64,000 bases of DNA from Longilinea sp964536805 (GCA_964536805.1 CAZHYQ010000012.1:17251-81250), one strand, 5' to 3'. Counted from the stretch's first letter, positions 8,135 through 16,855 are shown. Numbers and translations are program-made. Notes: generated by a model from the letters alone, not told the origin.

Positions 8135-8539
8135 ATGGATCAAAACAAACAAGGCACAGCTGCGTGGCCGGGCGGCATCTTCGCCGTCACGCTGTTTGTC
8201 GAAGACCTGCCGGCCGCGGTGCAGTTTTACCGGCGCGTGTTTGGCTTGCCGGTTGAATTTGAGGATGACAATTCGGCTGTGTTCAAATTCAAAAACACGC
8301 TTATCAACCTGTTGAAAACCGCCTCGGCGGGAGAGCTGGTTGAACCGGCGCAGGTGGCGGGGCGCGAGGCCGGTGCCCGCGCGGTGTTCACCATCCATGT
8401 GGAGGACGTGGACGCCATGTGCGCCGTGCTGAAAGCCCGCGGCGTGGAGCTGCTGAACGGCCCAATGAACCGCCCCTGGGGCATCCGCACCGCCAGCTTC
8501 ATGGATCCGGGCGGGCACATCTGGGAGATCGCGAAGTAA
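8135..8539 (+). CDS. VOC (glyoxalase/bleomycin resistance) family protein
   Basis: 134 residues. It has the two beta-alpha-beta-beta-beta halves of the vicinal oxygen chelate fold. The first is VTLFVEDLPAAVQFYRRVFGLPV; the second is FTIHVEDVDAMCAVLKARGVELLNGP followed by the closing RTASFMDPGGHIWEI. Such proteins act as dioxygenases, lyases or drug-binding proteins, and the substrate cannot be read from sequence. GGAG precedes the start. A strong terminator follows at 8546-8576. Confidence 0.88.
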   Translation: MDQNKQGTAAWPGGIFAVTLFVEDLPAAVQFYRRVFGLPVEFEDDNSAVFKFKNTLINLLKTASAGELVEPAQVAGREAGARAVFTIHVEDVDAMCAVLKARGVELLNGPMNRPWGIRTASFMDPGGHIWEIAK

Positions 8540-8545
8540 CTGAGT

Positions 8546-8576
8546 TGCCCGGGATGCATGCCGGGCACGTTTTTTT
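8546..8576 (+). terminator. Rho-independent terminator after the VOC gene
   Basis: TGCCCGG and CCGGGCA close an eight-base loop, followed by CG and seven T. It overlaps the stop of the convergent DUF2938 gene. Confidence 0.85.
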
Positions 8577-9085
8577 CAGGCCAACAGCGCCAGCAGGCCC
8601 CTGGCCAGCCAGGCGAAAAGGTAGAGCCCCGCGCCAAAGGCGGCGTGGTTCATCAGGCTGCGCAGACGGGCCTGGGCCGGATGAGCTGTTTTGGCGGCGG
8701 CCAAACCCAGTCCGAATAACGGCTGCATGATGAAGAACGGCGCCAGCACGGTAACGATGCCGAAGAGCATGGCGGGCAGCAGCGTGGGATGCTGAAGCCA
8801 GCCGGCGCCAACGAGCGCGACGAAAACCGTGGCAAACGCGATGCCAATCGAATAGTGGGCCATCCATCCAACGGTGCATTCCGCGCGCCTGGGCGGCGAG
8901 GAGGCAATATGGACATGCCTGAAGATCCCTTCCGGCATGTAGCACAGCCAGCGCCCGACCAGGCAGATGTCGGAGGGCGGGATGTGAAAAGCGCGTTTGA
9001 GAAATTGCCCCCAAAGGTCAAAGGTGAGCGTGGCACCCAGCCCCATGACGATTGCGCTGGCGAGCAGGCGAACAAGGTTGTTCAT
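8576..9085 (-). CDS. DUF2938-like membrane protein
   Basis: 169 residues with four hydrophobic segments. The pattern SAIVMGLGATLTFDLWG at the N-terminus, then GRWLCYMPEG and HYSIGIAFATVFVALVG, and a C-terminal LMNHAAFGAGLYLFAW segment match the DUF2938 family of inner-membrane proteins. It overlaps the upstream small gene by the ATGA tetranucleotide, so it is probably translationally coupled. It is the last gene of a leftward run beginning near 12712. No molecular role is known for the family. Confidence 0.8.
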   Translation of the reverse strand: MNNLVRLLASAIVMGLGATLTFDLWGQFLKRAFHIPPSDICLVGRWLCYMPEGIFRHVHIASSPPRRAECTVGWMAHYSIGIAFATVFVALVGAGWLQHPTLLPAMLFGIVTVLAPFFIMQPLFGLGLAAAKTAHPAQARLRSLMNHAAFGAGLYLFAWLARGLLALLA

Positions 9086-9390
9086 GCTGCACCCGCGGAT
9101 GGAGGATTCCCGCCGGATGCATCATCGGCCGCTCCGGCGGGAACGAAATTCAGCGAAAGCAGCGGCATGCCCAGGTCGCGCACTTTCTTCAAAATACCGT
9201 GCAGCGCCGCCTGATCGACCACTGGGCCGGTCAGCAGCGTATTTCCGTCCTCTTCCAGGATGACGGCCAGCCCGTCAAACCATTCCGCCCACTGCGCGCC
9301 CAGGTGGCCCTTGATTCGGATCTGACAGACCGTTGGCTGGCTGGCGTCATTGGATTGAGCTTGTGTGTGTGATGTGTTTTGACCACCCAT
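9082..9390 (-). CDS. Small conserved hypothetical protein
   Basis: 102 residues from an ATG at 9390, with GGAG ten bases ahead; a longer start at 9441 has no such site. After a hydrophilic N-terminus comes a compact domain: CQIRIKGHLGAQWAEWFDGL, then LTGPVVDQAALHGILKKVRDLGMPLLS. I recall this pattern from short, often regulator- or oxidoreductase-linked proteins of Chloroflexota and Actinomycetota, but I know of no characterised function. The downstream DUF2938 gene overlaps it by four bases. It follows a quinone oxidoreductase-like gene by 28 bp, so all three are likely co-transcribed. Confidence 0.75.
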   Translation of the reverse strand: MGGQNTSHTQAQSNDASQPTVCQIRIKGHLGAQWAEWFDGLAVILEEDGNTLLTGPVVDQAALHGILKKVRDLGMPLLSLNFVPAGAADDASGGNPPSAGAA

Positions 9391-9418
9391 GAGGTCTTTA
9401 CTCCTTCGGTTTTGGACT

Positions 9419-10330
9419 TTATGCCACCGTGATGACGACATTGCCCATTTTTCGCCCGGTTTCGACGTAACGGTGCGCCTCGACCATGTCTTCCAGCGGA
9501 TAGCGGCGGTCGATGACGGCTTTGATCTTGCCCGCCTCGATCAACCCCTTGATGTAGGTTAACTCTTCCAGGGTCTGTTTTGTGTCGAGTTTGGCAATCG
9601 TCACGTAGGCTCCGTCCGGTTTGAGGGCTCTGGCATATTGGGATTTGGGGCATTTTCCAACCGTGTCGAAAATGGTGTCATACACTGCACCGCTGGCCGA
9701 GAAATCCTCCCGGGTGTAATCGACCACCTGATCGACCCCCAGAGATTTCACCATTTCCAGGCTGGCCGTGCTGCAAACCGCGGTCACAATTGCCCCAAAG
9801 GATTTGGCGATCTGGACCGCAAAGGTGCCCACGCTGCCGGAAGCGCCGTAGATGAGCACTTTTTGTCCACGCTGCATCTTTCCCTTGCGCAGCAGGCGCA
9901 ACGCCGCGGGCGCGCCAATGGCAATTGCGGCGGCTTCATCAAAGCTCATATTGGCCGGCTTGGGCAGCACCAGGCCGTCTTCGGGCAGGGTTTTATACTC
10001 GGCGTGAGCCCCAAAATGCTGCGCCATGGTCGAGGCAAACACCGGGTCGCCAACCTTGAAGCGGGTCACGTTTTTGCCAACCGCCTCCACCTCGCCGGCC
10101 AGTTCCATGCCGTAGATCGGGTTTCTCGGTTTTGTCAGGCCCAGGGCGATGCGCGCCGGAATCCAGGCCGCGGGCGGAACGGTGAAGCTGCGCATACGGA
10201 TATCGCCGGCTGTAACGGTGGTGGCATGCACTTTGACCAGGATCTCGTGGTCTTTCGGCGCCGGTTTTTCAACCTCGCGCAGGTGGAGCACGTCCGAACT
10301 TCCGTATTGTGTTGCCACAATTGCTTTCAT
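9419..10330 (-). CDS. NAD(P)-dependent medium-chain dehydrogenase/quinone oxidoreductase-like protein
   Basis: 303 residues from MKAIVATQYG, whose ATG at 10330 is preceded by AAGGAAAGG. The N-terminal GroES-like domain contains NPIYGMELAGEVEAVGKNV. The cofactor domain has GQKVLIYGASGSVGTFAVQIAK, the NADP-binding AxGxxG pattern. The catalytic zinc ligands of alcohol dehydrogenases and the structural zinc Cys cluster are absent, so this is the zinc-independent quinone oxidoreductase/alkenal reductase class. It probably reduces quinones or unsaturated carbonyls. Closely spaced with the downstream small gene and 49 bp from the membrane protein gene upstream. Confidence 0.9.
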   Translation of the reverse strand: MKAIVATQYGSSDVLHLREVEKPAPKDHEILVKVHATTVTAGDIRMRSFTVPPAAWIPARIALGLTKPRNPIYGMELAGEVEAVGKNVTRFKVGDPVFASTMAQHFGAHAEYKTLPEDGLVLPKPANMSFDEAAAIAIGAPAALRLLRKGKMQRGQKVLIYGASGSVGTFAVQIAKSFGAIVTAVCSTASLEMVKSLGVDQVVDYTREDFSASGAVYDTIFDTVGKCPKSQYARALKPDGAYVTIAKLDTKQTLEELTYIKGLIEAGKIKAVIDRRYPLEDMVEAHRYVETGRKMGNVVITVA

Positions 10331-10379
10331 TTTGACCTTTCCTTTTTCGTGAATATGTTTTTCTACGAATAATCTCAAG

Positions 10380-11075
10380 CTACCTTACCGGGTTCGTGTT
10401 GGACAGCCTTGAAGCATGCTCCGCCAGGGCGGCTCCGGAGGCTTGCACCCGGCGCTCAAATAGCAGCGCCAATCCAAGCCAGACCAGAGCGATCCCCGTC
10501 GGGATTCCCGTCAACTGATCGAGCTGTCGAGGAAGCAGCCCAAATAGAATGCCCGCCAACGGCCCCGATACGACCAGCAGGCCGGCTGCCCCGCGCGGCA
10601 GGATGCAGGCGCGGAACGTCGCAATGCCAAACAGCAACAGGCCGAGTATGAACAGGATCGACGCCAGCGAATACATCGTTGCGAGGGCGCCGAGGTTCAT
10701 CGAAGCAACAGCCCCGCTGCTCATCGCCAGGGTGGTCTCCACAAACGCCGGTGCCAATCTTGTCAACAGCGGCAGGATGGTGGGTTCGATGAATGAAAAG
10801 CACATCTGCAGTGCAAAGAAAGTGGTCAGCAGGAAATAGCCGACCAGACCCAGCCAACCGGCCTGCTCCACCTGCCTGGCGTAAAGCCCCGTGATGCCGA
10901 TCAGGCCAAAAAGGGACATGACCGTCTTCAGGGAGGTGATGAGGATGAAAGCGCTGGTGTTGGCGGGCGTAAAAATGTCCGGCGTGTTGATCGGCAGGAT
11001 GGCCGCGAACAGGACGCCTGCGACGACAGCAGATAGCCCTGCTGCGCGGATGAGGTTTGGGACGGTTACCTTCAT
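10380..11075 (-). CDS. Polytopic membrane protein, paralogue of the 11981-12712 product
   Basis: 231 residues with six hydrophobic segments and a hydrophilic tail. It aligns along nearly its whole length with the product of 11981-12712: shared GLYARQ-E-AGWLGL, FSFIE--ILP, NLG-L-TM and LLFGIATFRA-ILPR-A-GLLV blocks. The two genes bracket a DUF4386 gene, so the trio probably arose by local duplication and acts in the same membrane process. No catalytic residues are evident. Function unknown. Confidence 0.78.
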   Translation of the reverse strand: MKVTVPNLIRAAGLSAVVAGVLFAAILPINTPDIFTPANTSAFILITSLKTVMSLFGLIGITGLYARQVEQAGWLGLVGYFLLTTFFALQMCFSFIEPTILPLLTRLAPAFVETTLAMSSGAVASMNLGALATMYSLASILFILGLLLFGIATFRACILPRGAAGLLVVSGPLAGILFGLLPRQLDQLTGIPTGIALVWLGLALLFERRVQASGAALAEHASRLSNTNPVR

Positions 11076-11143
11076 TTTGCTCTCCAGTTCACGGTCTTAT
11101 CGTTGGCTTTACCAGTTTGACACACGCAAATTTTACAGGCTTG

Positions 11144-11899
11144 CTATGACAGGCCATTTTGATCAAGTTCAGCGGTGATGGCGGTGGCTTTGAAGCCTTT
11201 GACGGCCAGGTAGACGCCCAGCGCAAACTCGAACAGCGCAATCGGGATTACAGCCAGGGTGGTCAGGGTCAGGGCCAGCCCGGTGATGCCGAACATGAGC
11301 ACAACGGTATTGGCAAGCAGCACCGGCACGCCGATGAAGGCCAGCACGGGCAGCGCGCGCGGCACCAGGCGCGATTTGTAGAGCAGGTAGCCCAGCAGCA
11401 GGTCATTGATGGCTGGCATAAGGTTTTGTCCCAGATGGAACCAGTCATACTGTGCGATCAGCATGCGGCCGACGGCCAGGCCTTCGGCCCCTATCCCGGA
11501 TTTCCGCAGGGTCACCATGGTCATCAGGCACACCACGCCGGCAAAGATGGTGCCGCCTTCCATGATGCGCGAGCCGATGAAGCCCATGGACAGGATCTGG
11601 TTCTGGCGCTTGAGCGCCGGGTACAGCGCGACGGCGGTACCGATGCCAGTCAGCGCCACGATGATCTCCAGGATGCCGCCGACGATGACGCCGGTATCGG
11701 GGCCGGGGCCAACCAGGTAGTTTGGATTGCGTACCGCGGTGTAAAGCGCAAATTGCGGGACCGAAACGAAGGTCAGCAGGTAGAGGATGCCGGCCGCCAA
11801 CGCGATTTTTCTGGATGTCGCCATCCCGCTGGCTGCCTGCCGGTGGGCGTTCGCAAGCTGGTCGCCTTCATTAATAGTGGCTTTCGCAAGGGTGTTCAT
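11144..11899 (-). CDS. DUF4386 family membrane protein
   Basis: 251 residues. A hydrophilic N-terminus of ~28 residues is followed by RKIALAAGILYLLTFVSVP, the usual DUF4386 opening, then GILEIIVALTGIGTAVALYPALKRQN, MEGGTIFAGVV and a central NDLLLGYLLYKSRLVPR. Six TM segments are predicted. The family is a common integral membrane DUF of unknown role, often near transcription regulators. It lies between two paralogous membrane protein genes, probably in one operon read leftward from 12712. An alternative start at residue 26 (MATSRK) would remove most of the hydrophilic lead. Confidence 0.85.
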   Translation of the reverse strand: MNTLAKATINEGDQLANAHRQAASGMATSRKIALAAGILYLLTFVSVPQFALYTAVRNPNYLVGPGPDTGVIVGGILEIIVALTGIGTAVALYPALKRQNQILSMGFIGSRIMEGGTIFAGVVCLMTMVTLRKSGIGAEGLAVGRMLIAQYDWFHLGQNLMPAINDLLLGYLLYKSRLVPRALPVLAFIGVPVLLANTVVLMFGITGLALTLTTLAVIPIALFEFALGVYLAVKGFKATAITAELDQNGLS

Positions 11900-11980
11900 G
11901 GTTTTCCGCCTTTTTTCTACAATAGGGTTGGTTTTGACAAGGGCCAGGCGGCCATGCGGCCGCCTGGCTGGGATGCGAAC

Positions 11981-12712
11981 CTAATCGGCGCCGGTCTGGC
12001 TGAATTGGGGGCTTCCCAGGTCAGCGCAGGGGTCCGTGGCTGGGGAACGCCGCTCGGTGAGCAGGGCAGATCCCATCCATAGGATGCCCAACCCCATCGG
12101 GACCATGATGATTTTTGCCTGGATCGCGATTGGAACAAATGCACCCACCGGGACCATCAAGGTGCCAAGGACAAGCAAACCGCCTGCCCAGCGCGGCAGG
12201 ATGCGGGCGCGGAAGGTGGCGATGCCAAACAGCAGGGCGCCAAGGATTAACATCGGTGTGGAGATATTCCACATGGTTGGCAGAACGCCCAGGTTCACTG
12301 TGCTGGGAACGCCGGTGAACATCCCCAGAAAACTGGCCACGAACGGCGGAAACTGGCGCGCCATTTGGGGCAGGATGGCAGCTTCAATGAAAGAAAAGAA
12401 CCCCGACAGCGCCAACCAGAGGTCAAACAGAAGGAAGCCAATCAGACCCAGCCAGCCGGCCTTTTCTGCTTGCCTGGCGTAGAGCCCGGCCAGGCCTAAC
12501 ACGCCAAAAAATCCCATGGAGCTGGCAAAGATGTGAACGATGATCCAGGCCGGGGTGGTGACGTAAACAGGTTCGTTGGCAGGGTGGAACATGCCCATAA
12601 TGATGAAGCTCAGCCCGGCCAACAGGGCAGAGAACCCCGCCAGCCGCATGAGGGCTGCCTTGGTTATTCTCGGTTTGCTTTCTTTGGTCGCGATCTTACC
12701 TTTGGTGTTCAT
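11981..12712 (-). CDS. Polytopic membrane protein, first gene of the leftward operon
   Basis: 243 residues: a basic N-terminal ~20 residues, then six hydrophobic segments and a hydrophilic C-terminus. It is a clear paralogue of the 10380-11075 product through the GLYARQAEKAGWLGL, FSFIEAAILP and LLFGIATFRARILPRWAGGLL blocks. AAAGGAGA precedes the ATG. The ~100 bp ahead of it carry TGTGGGGA boxes at 12810-12863, just below the gene for a MalT-like LuxR regulator that may control it. Function unknown. Confidence 0.78.
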   Translation of the reverse strand: MNTKGKIATKESKPRITKAALMRLAGFSALLAGLSFIIMGMFHPANEPVYVTTPAWIIVHIFASSMGFFGVLGLAGLYARQAEKAGWLGLIGFLLFDLWLALSGFFSFIEAAILPQMARQFPPFVASFLGMFTGVPSTVNLGVLPTMWNISTPMLILGALLFGIATFRARILPRWAGGLLVLGTLMVPVGAFVPIAIQAKIIMVPMGLGILWMGSALLTERRSPATDPCADLGSPQFSQTGAD

Positions 12713-12809
12713 TTGTTTTTCTCCTTTTGAACCTCTAAAATAAATGTCGGGAATTGATACCGGGCAGAGCTGCCTGGTTGCGTTAGATTGAAGACAATAT
12801 ACAAATGAA

Positions 12810-12863
12810 TGTGGGGAGATGTCTTCCCCACATGTGGGGATTATTGATTAAAGCTTGTGGGGA
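12810..12863. promoter_or_regulatory. Three direct TGTGGGGA boxes at 23-bp period plus one inverted copy: candidate activator sites
   Basis: TGTGGGGA occurs at 12810-12817, 12833-12840 and 12856-12863, exactly 23 bp start to start. An inverted copy, TCCCCACA, is at 12825-12832, and with the middle copy it forms a perfect 16-bp palindrome at 12825-12840. The array lies ~100 bp ahead of the leftward membrane operon and beside the MalT-like LuxR gene, whose family binds short G-rich repeated boxes. Binding is inference. Confidence 0.6.
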
Positions 12864-12872
12864 TCGATGGAA

Positions 12873-12919
12873 TAAAAAAGAGCGGGTTGGGTAGCGCGAT
12901 ATGCTCCCAAGCCCGCTCT
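12873..12919 (-). terminator. Rho-independent terminator of the LuxR regulator gene
   Basis: AGAGCGGGTTGGG pairs with CCCAAGCCCGCTCT with one bulged base. On the minus strand it is followed by a run of six T then ATT. Confidence 0.85.
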
Positions 12920-12936
12920 ATCTGTAAACAGGTCGG

Positions 12937-15687
12937 CTAAATCAAATTCAGCTCGGCGGCCCGTTTGACCGCCGCGCGGCGGCTGTTGACGTTGAGTTTA
13001 GTGTAAATACTCTTGGTGTGGGTGCGGACGGTGCTCAAGGCCACCACGAGTTCGCGCGCAATCTCCGGCCCGGAGAGCTCGGTCTGGAATAAACGCAGCA
13101 CCGCCAGCTCGCGCTGGCTCAACGGTTCAACCAGCTGGCTGTTGCCTGGCTGTCTCTCAGGCAGGATCAATGTACCCGCATCCGGTTGGTGCACCGGTTC
13201 GAAGGCCGCCAGCAGTTTACCCGCATAGTCTGCCATGATGCCGCGCGCAACAGCTTCGCGCAGCAGTGCCGCCATCGGTACACCTTCGTCCACGAACAGG
13301 CGCACGTAGCCCTCGGGCTCCGCCAGCGTCAGGGCGCGTTCCAGCGCCAGCAGGGCCGCGGGCAGATCGCCCTGCAGCTGGTGTAATTGGGCCTGCAATA
13401 ACAGGATTTCAATTTCGCTTCCTTTGCGCTTTCCATCCTGCGCCGCCTGCAGCAGGTGCTCCAGCAGGCTGTCAGCCTCCAGAATGGTGCGGTCAGTGGG
13501 GTTGCCCCTGCAGCGTGCCAGCAGGATCCGGGCCAGGGTGATGTGCTCGAACTCGCGCAGGTAACTGAGGTCATCTGCAGCCGACAAACCATGCTGAGCA
13601 GCCCAGTCGAAAGCTTCGTCCAGCCTGCCCCGGGCAGCCCAGATGCGCGCCTTCATGGCCGCGATTGGACGCACGTTTGGCGAAAAATCGCCCGTGAAAA
13701 CGCCCTCCGCCTCGCTGAGCAGATCCAGCGCGCCGTTCCAATTGCCTTCAATTTCCTGCAATCGCGCCATGGCCACGCGCCAGCGGTACCGGTTTTGAGG
13801 CAGCCCGCTGTGCTCGCCCAGTTCCTGGCTTTTCAGCAGGTGCTGCCCGGCAGCTACAAGATCGTTTTGTTCGCGGCAAAGCACGCTCATGCCCACCAGC
13901 ATGTCGGCGGTTCCCCGCAGCACAGGCGCACCCTGCTCCGCTGAAAGCTTTAAACCGCGCTCAAAAGTTCTCTGAGCGTCGCGCATGCGACCAAGCGACA
14001 TTTGAATATCCGCCAGGGCCAGGGAACACCCGAGCACATCCGAAAAATTTCCTGCCTGCAGCAATTTAGCCAAGCTTTCGGCATACCAACGCTGTGCCGC
14101 TTCCAGATCCCCGCCCCACCAGAAGGCAAGCCCCAGGAGCGCCGAAGCCGACCCGCGTCCGAGTGAATCTTCCGCGGAAACAAGGTCGAAGGCCTGTTGG
14201 GCATAGTGGATGGTGGCAGGTACATTTTCAAGGATCAAGGCCTGCCCGGCGCGGTGAACCGCGATCGAGGCAGGCAGGCTGCGGAATTCGGCTTCGTTGA
14301 CGACTACCATTTTCCCGGCCGCAGGCACCGCCTGCTCCGCCGGGTCCAACCACTGTTCGGCGGCGCGCAGCCAGCCCTCCACGCCACCCATCTCGCCGGT
14401 TTGCAGCAGCACCCCTGCATATAAATTGCAAAGCAGCGGCCGTTCGCGGATCAATGCTTCGGGCAGCGCCCTGAGCCAGCCCAGCAGAGTCACCTCCTGC
14501 CTGTTTCGGCTCATGACCGGATAGGCAAGTTCCACCAGGTCTGCTGCCCGGGCGAAGTCGGCAGCGGCCAGCGCGTGGCGGATCGCATCGGCTGTCAGAC
14601 CATTCTGCTCGTACCACACGCTGGCGCGGCGGTGCAGAACGGATACCAGGTCTGGCTGCTCCATCATCAATTGCATGCGCAGCACATCTCCGAACAGATG
14701 GTGGTAGCGGTACCAGTGGCGCCGGTTGTCCAGCGGGATAACAAAGAAATTGCCCCGCACCAGGGTTTCCAGCAGCACGTTGCACTCCGCCTGGCCGGTG
14801 ACGGCATCGCACAGCGGGCCGTTCAACCGTTCAAGGATGGAAGTCTGGAGCAGGAAGCTGCGGACGCATTCTGACTGGCGTTGGAGAACTTCTTCAATCA
14901 AATAATCCACAATGTAGCGGTGGTCGCCGGCAAATGCCTGGATGAACCCGTGAATATCTTCGTGCCCTTTCATTGAAAGCGCGGCCAGTTGCAGACCGGC
15001 AATCCAACCTTCGGTGCGGGTTTCAAGGGCGCGGATGTCTTCATCGGTAATATTGAGGCCCATCACCCGGTTGAGAAATTCAGCGGCTTCGGCTGGCGTA
15101 AAACGCAGGTCAGCGGCGCGCAGCTCGGTCAATTGCCCGCGGGCGCGCAAGCGCGGGATGGGCAGCCCCGGATCCTCGCGGGTGGTAATGACCAGATGCA
15201 TTTGTCCCGGCAGATGCTCGAGTATAAAGGTCAGGGCATTGTCCACCGCCCTGGATTCGACCATATGATAATCGTCCAGCACGAAGATGAAATCGTTGGG
15301 GATGGCGGCGATTTCATTGAGCAGGGACGTAAGGATCGATTCGGTGGACGGCGGTTGCGGACTTTGCAGCAAAGCCAGTTCCTGTCCGCCTATGTTGGGT
15401 ACCACCCTTTGCAGGGCAGCGATAAAGTAGACCAGGAAACGGGTCAGGTCGCTATCGCCCTCGTCCAACGAAAGCCATGCCACCAGGCGCTGGCAATTGG
15501 AAATCCATTCGCTCAGGAGGGTGGTTTTTCCAAAGCCGGCCGGGGCAGAGATGAGGGTCAGTTGCTGTCCATAGCCACCTTCCTCGCACAAGCCCTTATT
15601 CAGCCGCTCGATCAGACGGGAACGGGACACAACCTTGGGAGGGCATGAAGGAATAAAAAGCTTCGTGGCTAAAATTGGTGTTGTCAT
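12937..15687 (-). CDS. MalT-like LuxR-family ATP-dependent transcriptional regulator
   Basis: 916 residues from MTTPILATKLFIP (ATG at 15687 with AGGA upstream; an in-frame start at 15735 precedes this canonical opening). Domains in order: NTP-binding region with Walker A APAGFGKTT at residues 48-56 and Walker B IFVLDDYH near residue 140; winged-helix and TPR-like helical repeats through the middle; C-terminal LuxR HTH (LSQRELAVLRLF...STVRTHTKSIYTKLNV) in the last ~65 residues. This is the LAL/MalT (STAND) architecture: ligand and ATP drive oligomerisation and activation. The ligand is unknown. It is followed by its own terminator and then the boxed promoter of the membrane operon, a likely target. 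Confidence 0.93.
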   Translation of the reverse strand: MTTPILATKLFIPSCPPKVVSRSRLIERLNKGLCEEGGYGQQLTLISAPAGFGKTTLLSEWISNCQRLVAWLSLDEGDSDLTRFLVYFIAALQRVVPNIGGQELALLQSPQPPSTESILTSLLNEIAAIPNDFIFVLDDYHMVESRAVDNALTFILEHLPGQMHLVITTREDPGLPIPRLRARGQLTELRAADLRFTPAEAAEFLNRVMGLNITDEDIRALETRTEGWIAGLQLAALSMKGHEDIHGFIQAFAGDHRYIVDYLIEEVLQRQSECVRSFLLQTSILERLNGPLCDAVTGQAECNVLLETLVRGNFFVIPLDNRRHWYRYHHLFGDVLRMQLMMEQPDLVSVLHRRASVWYEQNGLTADAIRHALAAADFARAADLVELAYPVMSRNRQEVTLLGWLRALPEALIRERPLLCNLYAGVLLQTGEMGGVEGWLRAAEQWLDPAEQAVPAAGKMVVVNEAEFRSLPASIAVHRAGQALILENVPATIHYAQQAFDLVSAEDSLGRGSASALLGLAFWWGGDLEAAQRWYAESLAKLLQAGNFSDVLGCSLALADIQMSLGRMRDAQRTFERGLKLSAEQGAPVLRGTADMLVGMSVLCREQNDLVAAGQHLLKSQELGEHSGLPQNRYRWRVAMARLQEIEGNWNGALDLLSEAEGVFTGDFSPNVRPIAAMKARIWAARGRLDEAFDWAAQHGLSAADDLSYLREFEHITLARILLARCRGNPTDRTILEADSLLEHLLQAAQDGKRKGSEIEILLLQAQLHQLQGDLPAALLALERALTLAEPEGYVRLFVDEGVPMAALLREAVARGIMADYAGKLLAAFEPVHQPDAGTLILPERQPGNSQLVEPLSQRELAVLRLFQTELSGPEIARELVVALSTVRTHTKSIYTKLNVNSRRAAVKRAAELNLI

Positions 15688-15963
15688 TGATTCCTGGAAC
15701 GATTCGAAAATGAAAAAAATTATAAATATTGTCAATAATTATTGTACCAAATGCCAACACAAAAAGAAAATTAAGTAAACAGTATTGGTCCTTTGATTAA
15801 TTCCTTCCTGTCAGCCAGGCTTTTCGGGTAACGATTGTTGTCAGGCTGGCACTTAAATCTATGTGGAAAAAGAGGTGAGAGCATGAGGCCAGACCGTTGA
15901 TCCAAAGTGTGACCAAAAATGCCTTTCGCACTGGATATAATCTCAAATTGTATACTAATGTAA

Positions 15964-15991
15964 TTGTTATAAATTGGATGTACATTATTAT
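15964..15991 (+). promoter_or_regulatory. Candidate promoter of the 16023 lipoprotein gene
   Basis: TTGTTA (15964-15969), a 16-bp spacer and TATTAT (15986-15991) lie ~30 bp ahead of the ATG in an AT-rich stretch. The matches are 4/6 and 5/6 to consensus. The rest of the 335-bp divergent space (15688-16022) shows only an imperfect inverted repeat around 15805-15855 and no gene. Confidence 0.4.
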
Positions 15992-16022
15992 CAATATCCT
16001 GTTATTCGTATGATGGAGAAAA

Positions 16023-16775
16023 ATGAAAAAAACCGTTCTGATGGTCATCATCGCAGCCTTTCTGCTGGCGGCATGCTCAGCCCAAACGGCTGCCACTGCC
16101 CCGGCAGCTGAAACCAAAGCCACGTCGGCTCAACCGCAGGCAACGCTGGTCCAACCCACTGCTCAACCGCAAGCGACAGCCGTCCAACCAACGGCAGTTG
16201 CTACCGCTCAACCAGCCCCATCCCTGTCGCCTGACGAAGTGTACAAAGCAGTCGCAGCGGCCTGGGCAAAAATGGCTGATGCCGGTCCGCGCCATATCTC
16301 CCAAACCACTTCTGAAGGATTAACCACCGAAGTAGATGTTGCACCGCCTGATTTTCATCAAGTGGTGACGGCTGGAGGAGCCGTAGTCGCGGAACAATAC
16401 GTTGTCAGCGGAACGATCTACAATAATGCTCAGGGCGCCTGGACTCAAACCGCAGGTGGCGGCGACGCCCTCGGCATGCTGGCCAATTTAGTGCCGGCTG
16501 CTTCCGATAGCCTGGTTTATTCTGCGGGCAAGGTTGAGGGAATTGAGGCCATCAATGGCAGCCCGGCCATCCTTTACAGTTACAGCACCACCTTAAAAGG
16601 TGTGGATGCGTCCGCGCAATACAAGGTTTGGGTCGACCAGGCCTCAGGCTTGCCGGTTCGGTTCCTGAACACCACTCCGGATGGATCGACCATTGATGAG
16701 ACCATCACCTACAACAGCAGCCTTACCATCACGCTGCCAGAGGAAGCCAAGAACGCACCACCACCGTCCGATTAA
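16023..16775 (+). CDS. Lipoprotein with Pro/Gln/Thr linker and LolA-like domain
   Basis: 250 residues. Signal peptide MKKTVLMVIIAAF leads to the lipobox LLAAC, so Cys18 is probably lipidated. A linker of ATxVQPTA repeats (about residues 20-68) tethers a soluble domain of ~180 residues with alternating strands (VDVAPPDFHQVV, YVVSGTIYNNAQGAW, YKVWVDQASGLPVRF). That pattern resembles the LolA/LppX-type fold, in which a hydrophobic pocket binds lipid; this is fold-level inference. GGAG precedes the ATG. A strong terminator follows at 16856-16884, so the gene is monocistronic. Confidence 0.82.
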   Translation: MKKTVLMVIIAAFLLAACSAQTAATAPAAETKATSAQPQATLVQPTAQPQATAVQPTAVATAQPAPSLSPDEVYKAVAAAWAKMADAGPRHISQTTSEGLTTEVDVAPPDFHQVVTAGGAVVAEQYVVSGTIYNNAQGAWTQTAGGGDALGMLANLVPAASDSLVYSAGKVEGIEAINGSPAILYSYSTTLKGVDASAQYKVWVDQASGLPVRFLNTTPDGSTIDETITYNSSLTITLPEEAKNAPPPSD

Positions 16776-16855
16776 TAGGTGGCGATTGCGGACCGTTTGC
16801 CTGTAGCAGGCAGCACTAACGGTTGCCTCGTTCCTGTGGAAGATAGATATAACAG

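Noticed and set aside
15797..16123. Minus-strand frame of 108 codons overlapping the 16023 lipoprotein start
   Set aside because: It overlaps the signal peptide region of a convincing lipoprotein, lacks a ribosome binding site and shows no family pattern.
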